Shown here: positions 1-7,985 of the stretch, one piece after another
How positions within the stretch are numbered: position 1 is the first letter of the stretch
How the letters are laid out: each line of letters begins with the position of its first letter
NCBI RefSeq assembly: GCF_018141445.1
Contig: NZ_CP058649.1
Span: 2,995,001-3,059,000, forward strand
DNA: 64,000 nucleotides
Direction of reading: 5' to 3'
From: Vallitalea pronyensis
Lineage (GTDB): Bacteria; Bacillota; Clostridia; Lachnospirales; Vallitaleaceae
Program-made: the position numbers and the translations under genes
Notes under the pieces: generated by a model
Databases searched by the model: none
The model's input: the letters and a program-made list of their open reading frames with translations, nothing else
Told to the model about the DNA's origin: nothing

Positions 1-1
1 T

Positions 2-226
2 TTATTTGTTGACTTAGACCTTGCATTAGGAAAGTCTTATAAAGATGAAGTTATCGATGATGCAAATACCTTTGCAAAATTGATATTAGATGACCAAAAG
101 GTAGCTGTTGTACCATGTACTGATTTTGGTTACTCAACCCACTTTCGATTATCCTATGCCAGTTCCATGGAAAACATCCAAAAAGGTTTAGACAGGATGG
201 AAGCCTTTTTAAATAACTTACAATAA
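2..226 (+). CDS. Class I/II aminotransferase, C-terminal fragment
   Basis: The 5' end lies outside the window; 74 C-terminal residues are visible in an open frame ending in TAA. The fragment contains GYSTHFRLSYA, which matches the C-terminal substrate-binding segment of fold-type I PLP aminotransferases of the aspartate aminotransferase group, where the Arg of the FRLS-type motif binds the substrate alpha-carboxylate. The PLP lysine is outside the window. The gene is followed at once by an intrinsic terminator, so it ends its own transcription unit and is not co-transcribed with purB. The amino-acid substrate cannot be told from this piece. Confidence 0.8.
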   Translation, partial: LFVDLDLALGKSYKDEVIDDANTFAKLILDDQKVAVVPCTDFGYSTHFRLSYASSMENIQKGLDRMEAFLNNLQ

Positions 227-232
227 AATAGG

Positions 233-282
233 CCTTGCTCTTAAGTTGTTGTAATAATGGCTATATAGAGCATGGTTTTTTT
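233..282 (+). terminator. Intrinsic terminator after the aminotransferase
   Basis: CCTTGCTC at 233-240 pairs with GAGCATGG at 268-275 with one T-T mismatch and is followed by seven T residues at 276-282. Confidence 0.7.
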
Positions 283-294
283 GTGGAAATTTAC

Positions 295-323
295 TTGCGT
301 ATTGAAGGATTTTACTTTATCAT
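295..323 (+). promoter_or_regulatory. Candidate sigma-A promoter of purB
   Basis: TTGCGT (295-300) and TATCAT (318-323) are separated by 17 nt. The predicted start near 330 falls just before the structured leader at 335-423. The -35 box matches the consensus only at TTG. Confidence 0.45.
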
Positions 324-334
324 AGAAGAGTCTT

Positions 335-423
335 GTTCTTCACCAAATGATGGGGTTGACGATGATGAGTGAACATGGATGAAGCGTTTGGCTTGCAGTC
401 AACGGTATCCTTTAGTGAAGAAC
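335..423 (+). promoter_or_regulatory. Structured 5' leader upstream of purB
   Basis: GTTCTTCAC (335-343) is perfectly complementary to GTGAAGAAC (415-423). Nested inside, GTTGAC (355-360) pairs with GTCAAC (398-403), and the segment between them pairs partially. The apical 37 nt hold a further small AAGC/GCTT hairpin. It lies between the candidate promoter and the purB ribosome binding site and does not cover that site. I do not recognise it as a known riboswitch class. Confidence 0.5.
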
Positions 424-464
424 CATCAAATATAGTGTTTACACATAGGAAAGGATGATTAACA

Positions 465-1895
465 TTGTACGAGGCTTATGAAACACCACTGGCATCAAGA
501 TATGCTAGTAAGGAGATGCTTTATTTATTTTCACCAGATAAAAAGTTTAAAACTTGGCGTAAGTTATGGATTGCCCTTGCTGAAGCAGAAAAAGAATTAG
601 GACTGGATATCACAGATGAGCAGATAGAAGCATTAAAAAAACATCAAGATGATATCAATTATGATGTTGCCAAAAAAAGAGAAAAAGAAGTGCGTCATGA
701 TGTAATGGCCCATGTATACGCTTATGGTTGTCAAGCAACAATTGCCAAACCCATTATCCACCTTGGTGCAACCAGCTGTTATGTGGGTGACAATACAGAT
801 ATTATCATTATGACAGAAGCAATAGCACTAATTAAAGATAAACTTATCAATGTCATGGATAAGTTATCTCAGTTTGCATTGGCCTATAAAGATATGCCTA
901 CTTTAGGATTTACTCATTTCCAGCCAGCACAGTTAACCACAGTAGGAAAACGAGCGTGTTTATGGTTGGAAGACCTATTAATGGATCTTGAAGATGTAGA
1001 GCATTTACTGGGTAAAGCAAAGTTAAGAGGGGTAAAAGGAACAACAGGTACACAGGCAAGTTTTCTAAACCTCTTTGAAGGTGATCATGAGAAAGTTAAG
1101 CAATTAGACCAAACCGTAGCTCATCATTTAGGTTATGATTGCACATTCCCTGTTACAGGCCAAACATACCCAAGAAAGCTTGATTCTCAGATGCTCCATG
1201 TGCTTAGTACCATTGCTCAATCAGCGTACAAGTTCAGTAATGATATACGTTTACTACAAAATCTAAAAGAAATTGAAGAACCTTTTGAGAAGAGTCAGAT
1301 CGGTTCATCAGCCATGGCTTATAAGCGTAATCCCATGCGTACTGAGCGTATCTCCTCTTTAGCTAGACATATTATCTGCAATGCTCTTAATCCTGCAATG
1401 ACAGCTTCTACACAGTGGTTTGAGCGGACACTAGATGATAGTGCCAATAAACGCTTATCTGTACCAGAGGCTTTTTTAGCAACAGATGCAGTGCTTGAGA
1501 TATACATGAATGTGGTAGACGGTCTTGTGGTATATGATAAAGTGATTCGTCAACGTATCATGAGTGAACTTCCCTTTATGGCTACAGAAACGATTCTAAT
1601 GGAAGGGGTAAAAAGGGGCGGCGATCGTCAAGAACTTCATGAAAAGATTCGTGTTCTATCCATGGAAGCAGGGAAACAAGTGAAGATGGAAGGCAAGAAG
1701 AATGATCTCATTGAGCGCATTATAGCAGATGGCACATTTGGTATGACGGAAGAAGAAATTCTAGCGATCTTACAGCCTGAGAATTTTGTTGGACGTTCAC
1801 CAGAACAAGTGGTTGATTTTATAACGGCATATGTACAACCAATTATTGACAAAAACAAAGACATATTAGGAAAGTCAGCGGAGCTAAACGTATAA
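465..1895 (+). CDS. purB: Adenylosuccinate lyase
   Basis: The 476-residue protein belongs to the fumarase/aspartase superfamily and is predicted to cleave adenylosuccinate to AMP and SAICAR to AICAR, both with release of fumarate, in cytosolic purine synthesis. The signature loop GSSAMAYKRNP (near residue 280) carries the catalytic serine region and the MxYKRNP motif typical of PurB; TTGTQASF and the GFTHFQPAQ segment form other active-site parts. Translation starts at a TTG (465) placed 8-10 nt after AGGAAAGGA; no in-frame ATG fits the conserved N-terminus better. It has its own leader and is followed 23 nt later by proC, with which it is probably co-transcribed. Confidence 0.97.
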   Translation: MYEAYETPLASRYASKEMLYLFSPDKKFKTWRKLWIALAEAEKELGLDITDEQIEALKKHQDDINYDVAKKREKEVRHDVMAHVYAYGCQATIAKPIIHLGATSCYVGDNTDIIIMTEAIALIKDKLINVMDKLSQFALAYKDMPTLGFTHFQPAQLTTVGKRACLWLEDLLMDLEDVEHLLGKAKLRGVKGTTGTQASFLNLFEGDHEKVKQLDQTVAHHLGYDCTFPVTGQTYPRKLDSQMLHVLSTIAQSAYKFSNDIRLLQNLKEIEEPFEKSQIGSSAMAYKRNPMRTERISSLARHIICNALNPAMTASTQWFERTLDDSANKRLSVPEAFLATDAVLEIYMNVVDGLVVYDKVIRQRIMSELPFMATETILMEGVKRGGDRQELHEKIRVLSMEAGKQVKMEGKKNDLIERIIADGTFGMTEEEILAILQPENFVGRSPEQVVDFITAYVQPIIDKNKDILGKSAELNV

Positions 1896-1918
1896 ATAAT
1901 AAGAAAAGGGCGATGCTA

Positions 1919-2713
1919 ATGCAAAAGATTGGATTTATTGGTACAGGAAACATGGGTTATGCCATGATGAAAGGGATTATAAAGAACCTTAATGGTATAC
2001 AGTTAACGTATACAGATGCTAATAAAGAGAAGCTAAAAGAAGTTCACCAAGAATTAGGACAGAACCTAGCTGATAATAATATTGCGTGCATTCAAGAGTC
2101 AAAATATATTATATTGGCCATTAAACCCCAATATTTTAAAGAGGTTTTTGAGGAGATAAGAGGTGCACTAACCCCTGAACATGTCATGATATCTTTATCA
2201 CCTGGTGTTACCATCGAGAGAATAAAAGAAGACTTGGGTCAAACCATTAAAGTCGTAAGAAGTATGCCCAATACGCCAGCTTTAGTTGGTGCAGGTACCA
2301 GTGCTGTTTCATTTTCTAAGGATACATATATACAAGAAGAGCGTGACACGGTAAAAGCAATTTTTAATGCTTTTGGTGTTATGGTGGAGTTACCAGAACA
2401 CTTAATGGATGCTGTTGTTCCCGTATCGGGCAGTTCACCGGCTTATGTGTATATGTTTATTGAAGCTATGGCAGATGCAGCAGTGCGTATGGGTTTACCT
2501 AGGGATATGGCTTACCAATTAGCGGCAGGAACCGTCTTAGGATCAGCTAAGATGGTCTTAGAGACAGGTATCCACCCTGGTGCTTTAAAAGATGCCGTAT
2601 GTTCACCAGGAGGCACGACCATAGAAGCTGTTGCAGAACTTGAGAAAAATGGCTTCAGAAGTGCTGTGATGGAAGCCATGAAAAGTTGTTACGATAAAAC
2701 GAAGACAATCTAA
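1919..2713 (+). CDS. proC: Pyrroline-5-carboxylate reductase
   Basis: This 264-residue NAD(P)H-dependent enzyme makes the last step of proline synthesis. The N-terminus IGFIGTGNMGYAM is the Rossmann dinucleotide-binding motif, and the C-terminal VSGSSPAYVYMFIEA and SPGGTTIEA segments are the ProC dimerisation and substrate-binding signatures. An in-frame ATG lies at 1913, only two bases after the AAAAGGG ribosome binding site; the ATG at 1919 has about 8 nt spacing and gives the usual MQKIGFIG start, so I prefer 1919. It sits between purB and a NUDIX gene with short gaps, consistent with an operon. Confidence 0.96.
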   Translation: MQKIGFIGTGNMGYAMMKGIIKNLNGIQLTYTDANKEKLKEVHQELGQNLADNNIACIQESKYIILAIKPQYFKEVFEEIRGALTPEHVMISLSPGVTIERIKEDLGQTIKVVRSMPNTPALVGAGTSAVSFSKDTYIQEERDTVKAIFNAFGVMVELPEHLMDAVVPVSGSSPAYVYMFIEAMADAAVRMGLPRDMAYQLAAGTVLGSAKMVLETGIHPGALKDAVCSPGGTTIEAVAELEKNGFRSAVMEAMKSCYDKTKTI

Positions 2714-2735
2714 TAGAATAAAGAAGGTTAAATAG

Positions 2736-3266
2736 ATGGATAAAATACAACTGTTAAATCGCAAGGAGATTTTTAAAGGCAAAAGAGTCAACCTTGTGAT
2801 TGATGAATTAAAGATGCCCAATGGCAAAATAGTAGAGTGGGAATTGGTGACACATAACGGAGCGGCAGCCATCATACCCATTGATGAAGAGGGCAACATT
2901 ATCTTAGTTCGCCAATACCGGAATGCTGCTGATGATTATGTGTTAGAAATACCAGCAGGTGGACTAGAACCAGGGGAAGACCCGAAGGTATGTGCAAGTC
3001 GTGAGTTAGAAGAAGAAACGGGATACAAAGCCAATCAAGTGGATTTTGTCATTAAGTTTTATTCAAGTATTGGTATTACAAATGAGATAATCAGTATCTA
3101 CGTGGGAAAAGAGCTTGTAAAAACTCAGCAGAACTTGGATGAAGATGAGTATGTCACCATAGAAAAATATGATTTTGATACATGTATTCATATGATTAAT
3201 AATGGCTTAATCGTGGACAATAAAACCATCACGGCATTATTAGCCTATCAGAATAAGTTTTTATAA
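2736..3266 (+). CDS. NUDIX hydrolase, ADP-ribose pyrophosphatase type
   Basis: The 176-residue protein is predicted to hydrolyse ADP-ribose or a similar nucleoside diphosphate sugar to AMP and a sugar phosphate, using divalent metal. A complete Nudix box runs from about residue 75 to 97 (G-x5-E-x7-REL-EE-x-GY). The preceding LVRQYRNAADDYVLEIPAGGLEPGE is typical of the NudF/YqkG ADP-ribose group. The gene begins 22 nt after proC and is followed by a terminator. A NUDIX gene just before spoIIM and xerD is a layout I recall from other Clostridia. The exact substrate is not shown by sequence. Confidence 0.92.
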   Translation: MDKIQLLNRKEIFKGKRVNLVIDELKMPNGKIVEWELVTHNGAAAIIPIDEEGNIILVRQYRNAADDYVLEIPAGGLEPGEDPKVCASRELEEETGYKANQVDFVIKFYSSIGITNEIISIYVGKELVKTQQNLDEDEYVTIEKYDFDTCIHMINNGLIVDNKTITALLAYQNKFL

Positions 3267-3288
3267 TGAATAGTGTGTCATACATGAG

Positions 3289-3338
3289 AGCTTATATCGC
3301 AATGCTTAAGACAAGCATGGGTGATGTAGGCTTTTTTT
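3289..3338 (+). terminator. Intrinsic terminator after the purB-proC-NUDIX unit
   Basis: A long imperfect hairpin with core ATGCTT/AAGCAT (3302-3318) and outer AGC/GGCT pairing is followed by seven T residues (3332-3338). Confidence 0.6.
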
Positions 3339-3501
3339 GTATTACCTCTCCAATTACTTTTATTGATTTTTTGAGTACAAGCATTCATATAATCTTATGG
3401 ATGGTCATATAATGAATTAATGGTTTATAGTACAATTCCTTAAAAACCAATGAACCAATGAGAGAGATTAGTCCATGCTCTCTTGCATGAGATAAGGGGA
3501 G

Positions 3502-4131
3502 ATGAAAATGGCTCATTTGTTAAAAAAATATAAACTAAAAATCAACATATTTAAGATACAGTTTATGTTATTTATGGTAGCTATTGTTGTTGGAGCTATA
3601 TTTGCTAACAGGTTAAGTGGAAATAGTTTAGATGAATATAAGCTCTGGTCAGGCTATTTTTTAACCAAATTTCCAGAGAGCCAATATCTTAACATTGAAC
3701 TTTTTAAATTCATTATATGGAAAAGAATGAAACTTATACTAGGGGTATGGTTATTGGGCTTTACTTTCTTTGAGGTGGCTATTAATTATTTGGTGGTTAT
3801 TTATTTTGGATTTAGTATAGGCTTTTTGTTTAGTATTGGGCTCATTACGAATGGGTTTAAAGGCTATTTGATGTATATAATCATGTTGCTACCCCAATAC
3901 ATATTCTATGTGCCTGTTATGGTTTATTTAATCATAAAGAGTACTAAGTTTTGTCAAAACCTGTATAGTAGAAGAAGTCGCTCAAGGGGTCTTAATTTGA
4001 ACAAACAAATGCTCATTGAATACTTTTTTGTATTGGTGATTTGCCTGATTTTCACAATAGTAGGTAGCATTGTTGAGACCTATATTAATCCACAATTAGT
4101 AAAATGGTACATTTCTGCCATAAATTTGTAA
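3502..4131 (+). CDS. spoIIM: Stage II sporulation protein M
   Basis: This 209-residue integral membrane protein matches SpoIIM, which with SpoIID and SpoIIP forms the peptidoglycan-remodelling engulfment complex at the sporulation septum. It has a short cytosolic N-terminus, a first helix (about residues 20-38), an external loop, and four further hydrophobic segments (about 78-100, 103-120, 128-148, 170-192), with the family's FGFSIGF segment in the centre. AAGGGGAG precedes the ATG at good spacing. It lies directly upstream of xerD, the order known from Bacillus and Clostridium. Its presence is direct evidence of endospore formation. Confidence 0.9.
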   Translation: MKMAHLLKKYKLKINIFKIQFMLFMVAIVVGAIFANRLSGNSLDEYKLWSGYFLTKFPESQYLNIELFKFIIWKRMKLILGVWLLGFTFFEVAINYLVVIYFGFSIGFLFSIGLITNGFKGYLMYIIMLLPQYIFYVPVMVYLIIKSTKFCQNLYSRRSRSRGLNLNKQMLIEYFFVLVICLIFTIVGSIVETYINPQLVKWYISAINL

Positions 4132-4138
4132 AAAAATA

Positions 4139-4168
4139 TTCGACTTTTGTGCGAAAATATATTATAAT
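4139..4168 (+). promoter_or_regulatory. Candidate promoter of xerD
   Basis: TTCGAC (4139-4144) and a perfect TATAAT (4163-4168) are 18 nt apart. The -35 region also contains an ATTCG/CGAAAAT inverted pair, but it is too short to name a regulator. Confidence 0.5.
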
Positions 4169-4200
4169 CAAATGTATGAAGTACGCAAAGGAAGAAAACG

Positions 4201-5082
4201 ATGAGAGAAACCATAAACAATTTCTTAGAGTTCTTAAAAACTGAAAAAGGTTCATCTGATAATACCATAGCATCTTACAAGCGAGATGTTAATAATCTGA
4301 TTAATTATATTGAATCAAGTGCATTAACCCTTAGTAAAATTACAAATACGAATCTTAACTCTTACTTAATCCATTTAGAAAAAATTGGCAGAGCACCATC
4401 TACTATCTCTAGAAGCATTGCATCTATTCATTGTTATTTCGGTTACCTCTATAAGCAAAATATTATAACACAAGACCCATCTGGTAATCTCATGGCGCCT
4501 AAGATTGAAAAAAAATTGCCTAATGTTTTGACCACAGATGAGATTGATATATTGCTTAATCAGCCTAACAATGGTGATTGTAAGGGCATTCGTGATAGGG
4601 CTATGCTAGAAGTCTTATATGCAACAGGGATTCGTGTATCTGAGTTAATTCAATTAAAAAGACTTGATATCAATATTAATCTAGGGTATATAAAATGTCA
4701 GGATAATAAAAAAGAGCGTATCATTCCTATTGGACAGGTTGCCAAAAATGCTTTGAAGCGTTATATGGAAGAAGTTAGACCTGTTATGATAAAGGACCCA
4801 CATGAAGAAGTACTTTTTGTGAGTTGTTTAGGCCATAGCATGAGTCGCCAAGGATTCTGGAAGATTGTAAAATCGTATGCAAGTAAAGCAGGTATTAATA
4901 AGAAAATTACACCCCATATCTTGCGGCATTCGTTTGCAACGCATTTAGTAGAAAATGGAGCAGACCTACGCTCTGTTCAAGAGATGTTAGGACATTCAGA
5001 TATATCTACCACACAGATCTACGCTCAGATGTCCAGTAATCGTCTGAAAGAGGTCTATGCCAAGGCTCATCCAAGAGCTTAG
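4201..5082 (+). CDS. xerD: Tyrosine recombinase XerD
   Basis: The 293-residue site-specific recombinase is predicted to resolve chromosome dimers at dif with a XerC-type partner. The N-terminal SAM-like DNA-binding domain covers about residues 1-90 and the catalytic domain the rest. All catalytic residues are visible: Arg145 (ATGIRVSEL), Lys170 or 171, His239 and Arg242 (HILRHSFATHL), His265 and the nucleophile Tyr274. Length and the HSDISTTQIYAQ tail are typical of XerD. Its place after spoIIM, not beside an integrated element, argues for the housekeeping enzyme and against a phage integrase. A terminator follows immediately. Confidence 0.93.
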   Translation: MRETINNFLEFLKTEKGSSDNTIASYKRDVNNLINYIESSALTLSKITNTNLNSYLIHLEKIGRAPSTISRSIASIHCYFGYLYKQNIITQDPSGNLMAPKIEKKLPNVLTTDEIDILLNQPNNGDCKGIRDRAMLEVLYATGIRVSELIQLKRLDININLGYIKCQDNKKERIIPIGQVAKNALKRYMEEVRPVMIKDPHEEVLFVSCLGHSMSRQGFWKIVKSYASKAGINKKITPHILRHSFATHLVENGADLRSVQEMLGHSDISTTQIYAQMSSNRLKEVYAKAHPRA

Positions 5083-5091
5083 GACAAGAGA

Positions 5092-5118
5092 AACTACCTT
5101 TTTAAGGTAGTTATTTTT
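5092..5118 (+). terminator. Intrinsic terminator after xerD
   Basis: AACTACCTT (5092-5100) and AAGGTAGTT (5104-5112) form a perfect 9-bp stem followed by ATTTTTG. Confidence 0.8.
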
Positions 5119-5181
5119 GTATTAGAACAGTAAATATGATGTTCACATATAAATTTAGTGTCTTTTAGGGGAGGAAAGAAG

Positions 5182-5478
5182 ATGGTTGAAACATTTTTTA
5201 TGGATACTGCCATGTTAATGTTATTTACATTGCCTGTCATCACCACCATATACAGCATTATAGCAGGGGTGATAATAAAAGATAAATTTATTGTAGCAGG
5301 TATTGTATTAATAACGTATTTGTTCATCGCAAGGTTCTTCTTAGGTAAAGCATTCTTAGCATGGGTCTCACTCTATGTCATGTTAAGTTTCATTATAACC
5401 TGGTTATTAGAGATCATGACTAAACATAAGCGACGCCAGCAATCCAGTCAAGAACCAAGAGATATCATTGAGAATTAA
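5182..5478 (+). CDS. Small membrane protein of unknown function
   Basis: The 98-residue protein has three hydrophobic segments (about residues 8-28, 32-55 and 57-75) and a basic, polar C-terminus beginning KHKRRQQSS, so it is probably an inner-membrane protein with a cytosolic tail. I do not recognise the family. An in-frame ATG exists 24 nt upstream, but GGGGAGG at 5168-5174 fits the ATG at 5182. It stands between the xerD terminator and a methyltransferase gene 34 nt downstream, which may share its transcript. Confidence 0.65.
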   Translation: MVETFFMDTAMLMLFTLPVITTIYSIIAGVIIKDKFIVAGIVLITYLFIARFFLGKAFLAWVSLYVMLSFIITWLLEIMTKHKRRQQSSQEPRDIIEN

Positions 5479-5512
5479 TGATATTGCAAGTAAGTAGAGG
5501 AGAATCCCAACA

Positions 5513-6352
5513 ATGAACAAGAGAGTTGTTGATACATGGAATAAAGTAGCTAAAGAATATGGAAAGATTGGACCGAAATATTGGGACTATTTTGGCCAGC
5601 GATTAATAGAGATAAGCCAGTTAGCATTAGGGAGTAAAGTATTAGATGTAGGATGTGGAACGGGTGCTTCATTATTTCCAGCAGCTAAAAAAGTAGGCGA
5701 TTATGGCCAAGTTATAGGAATAGATATTGCTATTGGCATGGTAAAAGCATGTGAAGAGCGTAGAAAAAAATTACATTTGTCTAACGTAAGCATATTAGAA
5801 ATGGATGCTGCGATACTAGCATTTAACAACCAGAAGTTTGACTATGTGGTTAATGGATTTGGGTTACCTTATCTTTACTATACGGATGATAGTTTTGCGG
5901 AGATTAGGCGGGTTTTAGCTAATAAGGGTTCTTTTTGTTTGGTAACGTGGGATGATCAGGATGATAATCCCTGGATTGAAGGTCTTATTCAGAAGTATTT
6001 ACCCCCAATTAATGCCAATAACACGTCAATAAATAATAATAAAGAACAAAACAATAAAGCAATACTGTCATTAACGGATGAAAAAAATATACGAACTATT
6101 TTTCAATGTGCAGGATTTAGTGAAATTACGATTTTCCCAGAAAGTCATTTTTTTTCCTATGAAAATAAAGACCAATGGTGGGCAGAAATGAATGCAAATG
6201 CCGTTAGAGGTATTTTTGACCGTATCCATGCAACAGGTAAGCATAGGCTTGAACAATTAAAAAAAGAAGCTTTCCAAGGGCTTGATCAATATCGTACTAA
6301 AGAGGGGTATACATTTAAACGCTCTGTATATTATGTAATAGCCAAGTTGTAA
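5513..6352 (+). CDS. Class I SAM-dependent methyltransferase
   Basis: The 279-residue protein contains a class I methyltransferase fold. Motif I is VLDVGCGTGASLF (about residues 43-55), followed by the acidic end of beta-2 in IGIDIAIGMV, a motif II region FDYVVNGFGLPYL, and motif III RRVLANKGSFCLVTW. This arrangement is that of the UbiE/Methyltransf_11 type acting on small molecules. The substrate cannot be read from sequence. AGAGGAGAA precedes the ATG. It may be co-transcribed with the small membrane protein upstream. Confidence 0.85.
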   Translation: MNKRVVDTWNKVAKEYGKIGPKYWDYFGQRLIEISQLALGSKVLDVGCGTGASLFPAAKKVGDYGQVIGIDIAIGMVKACEERRKKLHLSNVSILEMDAAILAFNNQKFDYVVNGFGLPYLYYTDDSFAEIRRVLANKGSFCLVTWDDQDDNPWIEGLIQKYLPPINANNTSINNNKEQNNKAILSLTDEKNIRTIFQCAGFSEITIFPESHFFSYENKDQWWAEMNANAVRGIFDRIHATGKHRLEQLKKEAFQGLDQYRTKEGYTFKRSVYYVIAKL

Positions 6353-6479
6353 GATACCTAAGTTTATTAAATTTATGCGACTTCAAATGAATAGATATAC
6401 TCCCAATCGTAAATAGCTTTAGTAGAACAAAATGTAAGCATATACTTTCACTACTTAAGATGACAAAGGAGTAAACAAT

Positions 6480-7136
6480 ATGAATGAATATAAAAAAGTA
6501 CCTAAACATATAGGGATTATACCTGATGGCAATAGAAGATGGGCTGTAGAAAACCAATTGCATAAAAAGGATGGTTATTTTCACGGTATAGACCCGGGTT
6601 TTCAACTCTACGAATTAATGTTAGCTCATGGTGTAGAAGAAGCAACTTTTTATGGATTTACCCATGATAATACCAAGCGGCCTGCTAATCAAAAAGCAGC
6701 GTTTATCGACGCATGTGTTCAGGCAGTGGATCATTTAGCCCATCGGGATGCTAACCTTCTTGTGATAGGTAACCAAGAATCCTCTGTTTTTCCAAAAGCA
6801 TTATTACCCTACGCCAACAAAAGAGTGAAATTTGGCAAAGGTCTTATTAATCTTAATTTCCTAGTAAACTATGATTGGAAGTGGGATTTAAATCAAGGAT
6901 GGGGAACTCAAAAATCAGGGAACATGTGTACCGCTGGTATTGCTTCTTCTGATATTTCACGGATTGACTTAATTATAAGATGGGGTGGTCGTAGACGCTT
7001 AAGCGGCTTCTTACCTGTACAGTCTGTTTATTCGGATATCTATGTGATTGACGATTATTGGCCAGATTTTAAAAAGGAACATTTTTTAGAAGCACTTAAT
7101 TGGTACCAGACAACAGATGTCACATTGGGTGGTTAA
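6480..7136 (+). CDS. Divergent undecaprenyl diphosphate synthase-like cis-prenyltransferase
   Basis: The 218-residue protein resembles UppS/cis-prenyltransferases. The catalytic P-loop appears as DGNRRWA at residues 16-22, where canonical UppS has DGNGRWA, so the catalytic Asp16 is present but the glycine is Arg. The C-terminal RWGGRRRLSGFLPVQSVYSD segment and the WPDF motif match the UppS dimer-interface and isoprenyl diphosphate-binding region. The usual STENW-type motif is replaced by THDNTKRP, and the protein is shorter than typical UppS of about 240-250 residues. I infer a paralogue with altered substrate or lost activity. A metalloprotein gene starts 5 nt after its stop, suggesting translational coupling. 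Confidence 0.7.
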   Translation: MNEYKKVPKHIGIIPDGNRRWAVENQLHKKDGYFHGIDPGFQLYELMLAHGVEEATFYGFTHDNTKRPANQKAAFIDACVQAVDHLAHRDANLLVIGNQESSVFPKALLPYANKRVKFGKGLINLNFLVNYDWKWDLNQGWGTQKSGNMCTAGIASSDISRIDLIIRWGGRRRLSGFLPVQSVYSDIYVIDDYWPDFKKEHFLEALNWYQTTDVTLGG

Positions 7137-7141
7137 TCGAG

Positions 7142-7843
7142 ATGAAATTAACATACCATGACCAAACCATAGACTATCATGTTCAATATAGTAAAAGAAA
7201 AACCCTGGCCATCGGAATCAATCAAGATGGCAATATAGTCGTAAAAGCACCAGTTGGTATTCCTCAAGAACGTATAGCCCAGCTTGTAACCAATAAAGCT
7301 CCTTGGATTATTAAAAAATTGGATGAACACCAAAAAAGAGCAGTTCCTAAGAAAAAATATGTCAATGGGGAGCTTTTCTTATTCCAAGGAAAAGAGTATC
7401 CCCTTGAGATAACTTTGGATAAAGCTGTTGTCCGTGCTCATCTTATTTTTGACGCAGGCTTTAAGATAACCACACCTACCAAGGACTTAACCTTATACAG
7501 AGATTTGTTAGAGATTTTCTATCGTAAGGCTACGCGTATGCTGGTGTTAGAGCGGATAAATCATTATAAGAAGTATATACAAGTAGAACCCAATCGTGTG
7601 GTGATTAAACAACAAAAAACAAGATGGGGAAGCTGTAGTTCTTTGAAGAATCTCAATTTTAATTGGAAACTATCGATGGCACCACCATATGCTTTAGATT
7701 ATGTGGTGGTTCATGAGATGTGCCATCTTAGGCATATGAATCATTCCAAAGATTTTTGGCAGTTAGTGGAAAATATATTGCCCAATTACCATCAAGGTAA
7801 AGCATGGTTAAAAGAAAACGCACCTCGATTAAATTTGTATTAA
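7142..7843 (+). CDS. YgjP-like metal-dependent hydrolase (DUF45)
   Basis: This 233-residue protein carries the DUF45/YgjP signature: KTRWGSCSS followed by the zinc site VVHEMCHLRHMNHSKDFW, in which HExCH and a downstream His form a metalloprotease-type motif. Members are called M48-like metal-dependent hydrolases; E. coli YgjP has been described as a UTP pyrophosphatase, but the general function is unsettled. An in-frame ATG lies at 7100 inside the preceding gene; the ATG at 7142, 5 nt after that gene's stop, gives the normal N-terminus, and I prefer it. It forms a two-gene unit with the cis-prenyltransferase-like gene. Confidence 0.85.
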   Translation: MKLTYHDQTIDYHVQYSKRKTLAIGINQDGNIVVKAPVGIPQERIAQLVTNKAPWIIKKLDEHQKRAVPKKKYVNGELFLFQGKEYPLEITLDKAVVRAHLIFDAGFKITTPTKDLTLYRDLLEIFYRKATRMLVLERINHYKKYIQVEPNRVVIKQQKTRWGSCSSLKNLNFNWKLSMAPPYALDYVVVHEMCHLRHMNHSKDFWQLVENILPNYHQGKAWLKENAPRLNLY

Positions 7844-7856
7844 TAAAATAGGAAAG

Positions 7857-7885
7857 ATACCCCATTTAATAACATAATGGGGTAT
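7857..7885 (+). terminator. Hairpin after the YgjP-like gene, possible terminator
   Basis: ATACCCCATT (7857-7866) and AATGGGGTAT (7876-7885) form a perfect 10-bp stem, but only AATATAT follows, so termination is likely and not certain. Confidence 0.5.
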
Positions 7886-7985
7886 AATATATCTATTCCT
7901 ATACATATTCAGTACATCGTGCGTGCAAATGGTAAACATAATAAAACGTATAGGATAAAACAATCACTTATGAGGAGAGTGTATA

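Noticed and set aside
4201..5082. Phage or island integrase
   Set aside because: It matches XerD in full and sits in the conserved spoIIM-xerD context, with no attachment-site repeats nearby.
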